Part shown: positions 6,415-10,048 of the stretch, piece by piece | Layout: each line of letters starts with the position of its first letter | Position numbering within the stretch: the first letter of the stretch is position 1 | Assembly (NCBI GenBank): GCA_902462665.1 | Contig: CABQCM010000020.1 | Coordinates: forward strand, 1 to 10,048 | Length of the DNA stretch: 10,048 nt | From: an uncultured Oscillospiraceae bacterium | Lineage (GTDB): Bacteria; Bacillota; Clostridia; Oscillospirales; Acutalibacteraceae | Direction of reading: 5' to 3' | Made by a program: the position numbers and the translations under genes | The notes under the pieces: model-generated | Seen by the model: only the letters and a program-made list of their open reading frames with translations | What the model was told of the DNA's origin: nothing | Database searches by the model: none

Positions 6415-9400
6415 TTATTTGCTTATCCGACTGTGCTGCTGCGTAATCCGATTGTAGCGCGGGATGGTGGCAAGCTGCTCGCTGATGTATTCCTCCGGAA
6501 AGCTGTAAGCGCCCTTGACAATGGATTCAAAGTTGCGCGGTGCCGGCTCAAAGTCGGTGGCCCAGGCGCGACCTTCCTCGGTCGCAAGCATTTCGTTGAT
6601 CTTCTCCTGGAAGAACAGCATTTCCTTATATTGAGTGGAAGTCACTAGGGTGTCGCAGCAATAATCCATCCACATGGTACCCGGAACACCGCCCGCCTCA
6701 TACAATGCCTTCCAATAAGTAAACAGGGAGGTGGTAGACACAATATTGCAGATGCGCAGGTCGTCGCTGATGTTATAATTGCGGTTGCTGTCTAAGGAAC
6801 CGAACGAGGGATTGACGACATTGTCCATCGACATGTGGAAATCGGCTGTCTTGGTGGTGTTGAGCCCGTGCTTGGCCGCCTGCCGGGTCAATTCATAGAC
6901 CTCGGAGGGAGTGTAGGCCAAGGTGGTATAGCTGCTGTCGCCAAACACAATGCCCGACGCTATGAGAATCTCGGGCACCAAAGCAGCCCTGCGCTGTTCA
7001 TAATAGCAGCTGCGATAATGAGGGTTGGTGGTGTTGGGCGAGATACCGGGCGCAAGATAGATGGCATTTTCGCTGCGGATATTGAGCCTGGCCTCCTCCA
7101 CATCCATGGCGTCCAGCATGGTCTTATAGTAATTCATGCGTTCCACCGTGCGGAAGAGATCCATCTCGGCCGTCGCGGCCGTCCAATCGTGATAGACTGC
7201 CGAAGGGTTATTGGAATCAATACCAATGCTGTTCTGTTGGCCCTCAGCGGCGGGGTTAATATCGTTAAATGAGGCATAGTTGGAGCCATAAGCGGCGTTG
7301 AGAGCGCCGATGCTGCCGTAGGCATTGGTCAGCCATTGCCGCAGCGCGGGATTGAAGCTGTTCGAGCCGAGGGCATAGCGGCCGTTGATATAAAATCCCA
7401 GCCAACCAAAGTTATCCTCAAGCGAGATGGGAAGAATGCCCTTGGGCGTGCTGTAATAAAGATCGCCGTAGCGGATAAGGTTGATGCGTGCAAGCAGGCC
7501 GTTGGCCTCGTCGGCATTCCTCACGCCAAAAATATCGGTTTTTCCGCTCAGGGATACAGTAGGATCCAGTACCTTTAGCCGTGTCTCAGCCAAAGGATTC
7601 CGATAAGGATACAGGGCGTGACCTTCTTCATCAAATCCCATCTGACGCGCGCTGTCGAGCATAAAAGCCGTCATATCATATACGCCGCTATAGTCTCCGG
7701 TGGCTGACTCAGTGGTGGTGATGTAGTTGATGCCGGCCTCCTTCATGTTGCGCAGCTCATTGACGATGGTCGAGGCGCAGTCGGGACCGCGATCGGCGGC
7801 GCCGCGCATATCCGCCATGTTTTGTGTAATGATCAGCGGTGTGCGGGTACCATCCTCTTTGACGTGATAGTTTTCATTAAAAGGATTCAGCTTAATCTGA
7901 ATGTCGTCGGTGTTGACCGAAACGGGAATTTGGGCTGTGCCAATCTCATCGCCGTCACCATTGATGAGCTTCAGTCCGATTTGCTCGGTAAAGGAAGCCA
8001 CCTGGAGATACATCCGGGAAGTGGTCGGCTCGCTGGCGTCATCGCTCACCATCAGGTGAGATTGATAGGAGGTCAAAAATTCCTCAAAGGTGCCAATCCA
8101 GCCGCAGCGCGAAACCGCGGTTAAGCCGCTCTGGTTAGTCACTGCCTCCGGCTCGGTGATATCCCCGTAACGTGAAATGGTGAAGGGGAAGCGAGCGCGG
8201 GTCATCGTGGTAGCGTACAGCAGCGTATCGCTGTAATTGTATTTCGCTTTGCTATTTTTCAATTTGCCGGTGACCACGATCCGATAGTCCCCGGTCGCCA
8301 TTTTGGAGCCGTGATTGAATACCAGCCACATCTCGCCCGATTCGCCGGGATAGAGATAATCCAGCAGCGGCTGCCACTCGTTGGAGGTCGTACCCTGCGT
8401 TTCGTACTTGCCCTCCCGGTTCTTTCTTTGAAGCTGGCAGTAGAAGTTAAAGCCACCGTTGCCCTCGAGATCGAGCACCGTGTTGCCCGTGTTGGTATAA
8501 CGGAAGTGGAACCAGGTATAATCGCCCTGTTCGACTGTGCCGGAATACCTCTCCTCGGTGGTGTCAAACGGAGGATACGCCGTGCCCCGAATATCGTCGT
8601 CCGGATTTAAGGCAAGCTGCGGTTTGGTAGAGGGAGAAGTCATGGTGCCATTCACATACCCCAGATATTCAAAATCCACCGAAATATCGCCGGGGAGGGT
8701 ACAGTCAAAATAATCCTGCTCCTTTGGAGTACGCGCTGTTTCTTCGTAACCCGTAGCCTCCACATACACGCTCTCGCCGATATCAACGCTGGTGCTCGTC
8801 AGAGAATAGTCGATGGGGACGCAGTCATAAGCCGAGACGTTTTTGGGAATGCTGTAGGTCAGCCGGGTGCCGCCGGCCTCTACCGTGCCGGTAACCTTTT
8901 CGGCGTTTTGATATTTGGCGTCCATTTGCCGGGCAACGTCCTTGGAGAGACGGTTGTAGACGAGGCGGTATTCGTCGTTGAGGTCATAAGAATCAGTGGA
9001 AGACGCCTCCACCGAACCGCCCAGCTTGTCTTTTACCTCCGCCGCGTCGTTGTAATTTTCCAGCGAAACAACGTCTGTAAAGTCGGAATAATCCGCCCCA
9101 TAATCGAGGTCGCGGGCTTTGTAATAACGCTCTTCGGGGGTGAGGGAAACGTCAAATTCCTTGATCAGCCCCACCGAGTGCTGCAAAATCGCCAGCGCGT
9201 CGGATGCGTTGACCTGACGGTCGTCGTTGACGTCCGCCCAGGTAAAAGCGTCGGAATCCAGCGTAGTCAGCTGAACCGAATGCTGCAGCGCAAGCAGAGC
9301 ATCGGCAGCGTCGATCTTGCCGTCGCCGTTGATGTCACCAAAGCTGCCGGCTTGAACCGACACGGAAAACACACTGGTAGCAACCAGCGTCGCGCCGATG

Positions 9401-9423
9401 AGCAGAGACAGCGCCTTTTTCAT
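6415..9423 (-). CDS. Secreted protein with N-terminal type I dockerin and C-terminal GH42-like TIM-barrel domain
   Basis: This 1002-residue protein starts at ATG 9423. GGAG/AAAGGA about 9-15 bases upstream supports this start, and it begins exactly with a signal peptide (MKKALSLL..., likely cleavage VQA|GS after residue 25). An upstream extension would bury that peptide. Residues 28-90 are a dockerin with two loops (D-I-N-G-D-G-K-I-D-A-A-D; D-V-N-D-D-R-Q-V-N-A-S-D, where R replaces the usual G). Residues ~95-515 are mostly beta-rich and not recognised. From ~520 the pattern suits a TIM barrel. After I-S-L-E669-D-N-F-G comes F690...W697-L...Y-G...A-L-N-A-A-Y-G-S, a signature resembling the stretch that follows the acid/base glutamate in GH42 beta-galactosidase-like enzymes. 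Candidate role: glycoside hydrolase, substrate unknown. A Glu on the expected nucleophile strand is not evident (ADFHMSMDN near 860-868), so the family assignment is tentative; secretion and dockerin are secure. Confidence 0.8.
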   Translation of the reverse strand: MKKALSLLIGATLVATSVFSVSVQAGSFGDINGDGKIDAADALLALQHSVQLTTLDSDAFTWADVNDDRQVNASDALAILQHSVGLIKEFDVSLTPEERYYKARDLDYGADYSDFTDVVSLENYNDAAEVKDKLGGSVEASSTDSYDLNDEYRLVYNRLSKDVARQMDAKYQNAEKVTGTVEAGGTRLTYSIPKNVSAYDCVPIDYSLTSTSVDIGESVYVEATGYEETARTPKEQDYFDCTLPGDISVDFEYLGYVNGTMTSPSTKPQLALNPDDDIRGTAYPPFDTTEERYSGTVEQGDYTWFHFRYTNTGNTVLDLEGNGGFNFYCQLQRKNREGKYETQGTTSNEWQPLLDYLYPGESGEMWLVFNHGSKMATGDYRIVVTGKLKNSKAKYNYSDTLLYATTMTRARFPFTISRYGDITEPEAVTNQSGLTAVSRCGWIGTFEEFLTSYQSHLMVSDDASEPTTSRMYLQVASFTEQIGLKLINGDGDEIGTAQIPVSVNTDDIQIKLNPFNENYHVKEDGTRTPLIITQNMADMRGAADRGPDCASTIVNELRNMKEAGINYITTTESATGDYSGVYDMTAFMLDSARQMGFDEEGHALYPYRNPLAETRLKVLDPTVSLSGKTDIFGVRNADEANGLLARINLIRYGDLYYSTPKGILPISLEDNFGWLGFYINGRYALGSNSFNPALRQWLTNAYGSIGALNAAYGSNYASFNDINPAAEGQQNSIGIDSNNPSAVYHDWTAATAEMDLFRTVERMNYYKTMLDAMDVEEARLNIRSENAIYLAPGISPNTTNPHYRSCYYEQRRAALVPEILIASGIVFGDSSYTTLAYTPSEVYELTRQAAKHGLNTTKTADFHMSMDNVVNPSFGSLDSNRNYNISDDLRICNIVSTTSLFTYWKALYEAGGVPGTMWMDYCCDTLVTSTQYKEMLFFQEKINEMLATEEGRAWATDFEPAPRNFESIVKGAYSFPEEYISEQLATIPRYNRITQQHSRISK

Positions 9424-9430
9424 ATTTGTC

Positions 9431-9442
9431 CATCCTTTCTCC
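9431..9442 (-). promoter_or_regulatory. Ribosome binding site deciding the ATG at 9423
   Basis: On the minus strand GGAGAAAGGATG runs from 9442 to 9431. Its AGGA element ends about nine bases before ATG 9423, which favours this start over a 37-residue upstream extension with no signal peptide at its beginning. Confidence 0.8.
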
Positions 9443-9486
9443 AAAACGTAATCCAGGTGAGAAAAAATTAAAGTATTCTTAACTTT

Positions 9487-9515
9487 ATAATAATCGTATG
9501 TTTTCAAAATTGCAA
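9487..9515 (-). promoter_or_regulatory. Sigma-A-type promoter of the N-terminal-dockerin gene
   Basis: On the minus strand TTGCAA (9515-9510) and TATTAT (9492-9487) are separated by exactly 17 bases in AT-rich DNA. Transcription would begin near 9480, giving a leader of roughly 57 bases. A terminator for the upstream gene lies at 9577-9614, so the gene is probably transcribed on its own. Confidence 0.75.
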
Positions 9516-9576
9516 TGGGAATTTGGTGACACAAAATACAAAATCGGGTTTAATTTGAAGCATGTGGAAAAAGCGC

Positions 9577-9614
9577 AAAAAAGCAGCGCGGCATAGTTTG
9601 CCACACTGCTTTTT
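9577..9614 (-). terminator. Intrinsic terminator of the right-edge dockerin gene
   Basis: The arms at 9609-9599 and 9593-9583 pair over eleven positions. The two imperfect positions are G-T wobbles in minus-strand RNA but C-A mismatches in plus-strand RNA, which shows the direction of action. Six T follow on the minus strand (9582-9577). The arm sequence closely matches the terminator at 5082-5116. Confidence 0.85.
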
Positions 9615-9640
9615 CGCTCTGTATTAGGAGGGATGGATGG

Positions 9641-10048
9641 TTAAAATTCTTCGATAAGGTCAACCGACTTTTGCAGGATTTTCAGCGCGTCGGAAGCGTC
9701 GATCTTATCGTCGTGGTTGACGTCAGCCGCAACAGCTTTATCGCCTTCCAGCTTAATTAGCTTTACCGAGTGCTGCAAAGCAAGCAGAGCATCGGAAGCG
9801 TTGATATCGCCGTCGTTGTTGATGTCGCCCAGGGTGTAGGTGGGGAGATCCGGAAGATTTGCAAACTCTTCTTCCGCCTTCTCCAACCGCTCAAGAAGCC
9901 CCTCGGCCAAAGCCTTTTGCTCCTGACGAGTCAGCTCATTGACCAGCGCACGGGCAGCTTGAATGGCGTCCAGGCTGTTTCTATCAATGGTTTCCGGGAT
10001 CGCGCGGATGGCCTCTTCCGCCGCGGCAATGGCTTCCTGATCCAGCGG
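9641..10048 (-). CDS. Dockerin-bearing protein, C-terminal part only
   Basis: The frame is open from the right window edge to the TAA at 9643-9641, giving 135 residues. The internal TTG at 9910 has no support as a start, so the gene continues beyond the window. The first ~70 residues are helical and charged (A-I-P near the start, then A-R-A-L-V, ending in L-E-K-A-E-E-E-F). They match the ~60-residue helical repeats next to the dockerin in the gene at 1390-5058. The last ~65 residues are a complete type I dockerin with loops D-I-N-N-D-G-D-I-N-A-S-D and D-V-N-H-D-D-K-I-D-A-S-D. The dockerin is very similar in protein and DNA to that of the 1390-5058 gene, so the two are paralogous at least at this end. 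The catalytic or binding portion, if any, lies outside the window. It is transcribed towards the N-terminal-dockerin gene but ends at its own terminator. Confidence 0.85.
   Translation of the reverse strand, partial: PLDQEAIAAAEEAIRAIPETIDRNSLDAIQAARALVNELTRQEQKALAEGLLERLEKAEEEFANLPDLPTYTLGDINNDGDINASDALLALQHSVKLIKLEGDKAVAADVNHDDKIDASDALKILQKSVDLIEEF

Noticed and set aside
8908..9471. A 187-codon plus-strand frame opposite the N-terminal dockerin
   Set aside because: It is the complement of the dockerin repeats and has no ribosome binding site or recognisable domain.
9424..9534. 37-residue N-terminal extension of the minus-strand dockerin/barrel gene
   Set aside because: It overlaps the predicted promoter and would bury the signal peptide; ATG 9423 has a good ribosome binding site.

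Overview
The window looks like a piece of an uncultured anaerobic Firmicute of the class Clostridia, probably Oscillospiraceae/Ruminococcaceae-like. The evidence is three secreted or probably secreted proteins with type I dockerins, a LytTR-DUF3021 regulator pair typical of Firmicutes, strong purine-rich ribosome binding sites, a TTG start and simple hairpin/T-tract terminators. The large genes are GC-rich, while the regulator pair and the promoter regions are visibly richer in AT. No cohesin or scaffoldin, RNA gene, CRISPR array or insertion sequence is visible.

Layout. Positions 1-1192 (+) hold the 3' part of a polysaccharide-deacetylase-like (NodB-fold) protein that enters from the left edge. 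Positions 1390-5058 (+) encode a 1222-residue secreted protein: signal peptide, four tandem copies of a ~250-residue unit (a CBM9-like beta domain plus a small helical domain), two more helical repeats, and a C-terminal dockerin. A strong terminator follows. Positions 5274-5714 and 5840-6301 (+) encode a LytTR DNA-binding regulator and a four-helix DUF3021 membrane protein, behind a recognisable sigma-A-type promoter. A 20-bp hairpin then separates them from the convergent gene at 6415-9423 (-), a 1002-residue secreted protein with its dockerin at the N-terminus, a beta-rich middle and a C-terminal TIM-barrel-like domain with a GH42-like signature. Its promoter is at 9487-9515. Positions 9641-10048 (-) hold the 3' end of a third dockerin gene, followed by its own terminator.

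How they may work together. The proteins look like parts of an extracellular glycan-handling set. One is a multivalent, apparently non-catalytic binding protein, one a candidate glycoside hydrolase, one a truncated dockerin protein, and one a deacetylase-like enzyme. The dockerins would attach their carriers to cohesins encoded elsewhere. The LytTR-DUF3021 pair may be a membrane-coupled regulator of itself or its neighbours, but nothing in the sequence proves a link. The most notable points are the four-unit CBM9-like array, the N-terminal dockerin on an enzyme-like protein whose expected nucleophile is not obvious, and the near-identical 3' ends (dockerin plus terminator) of the first and third dockerin genes.
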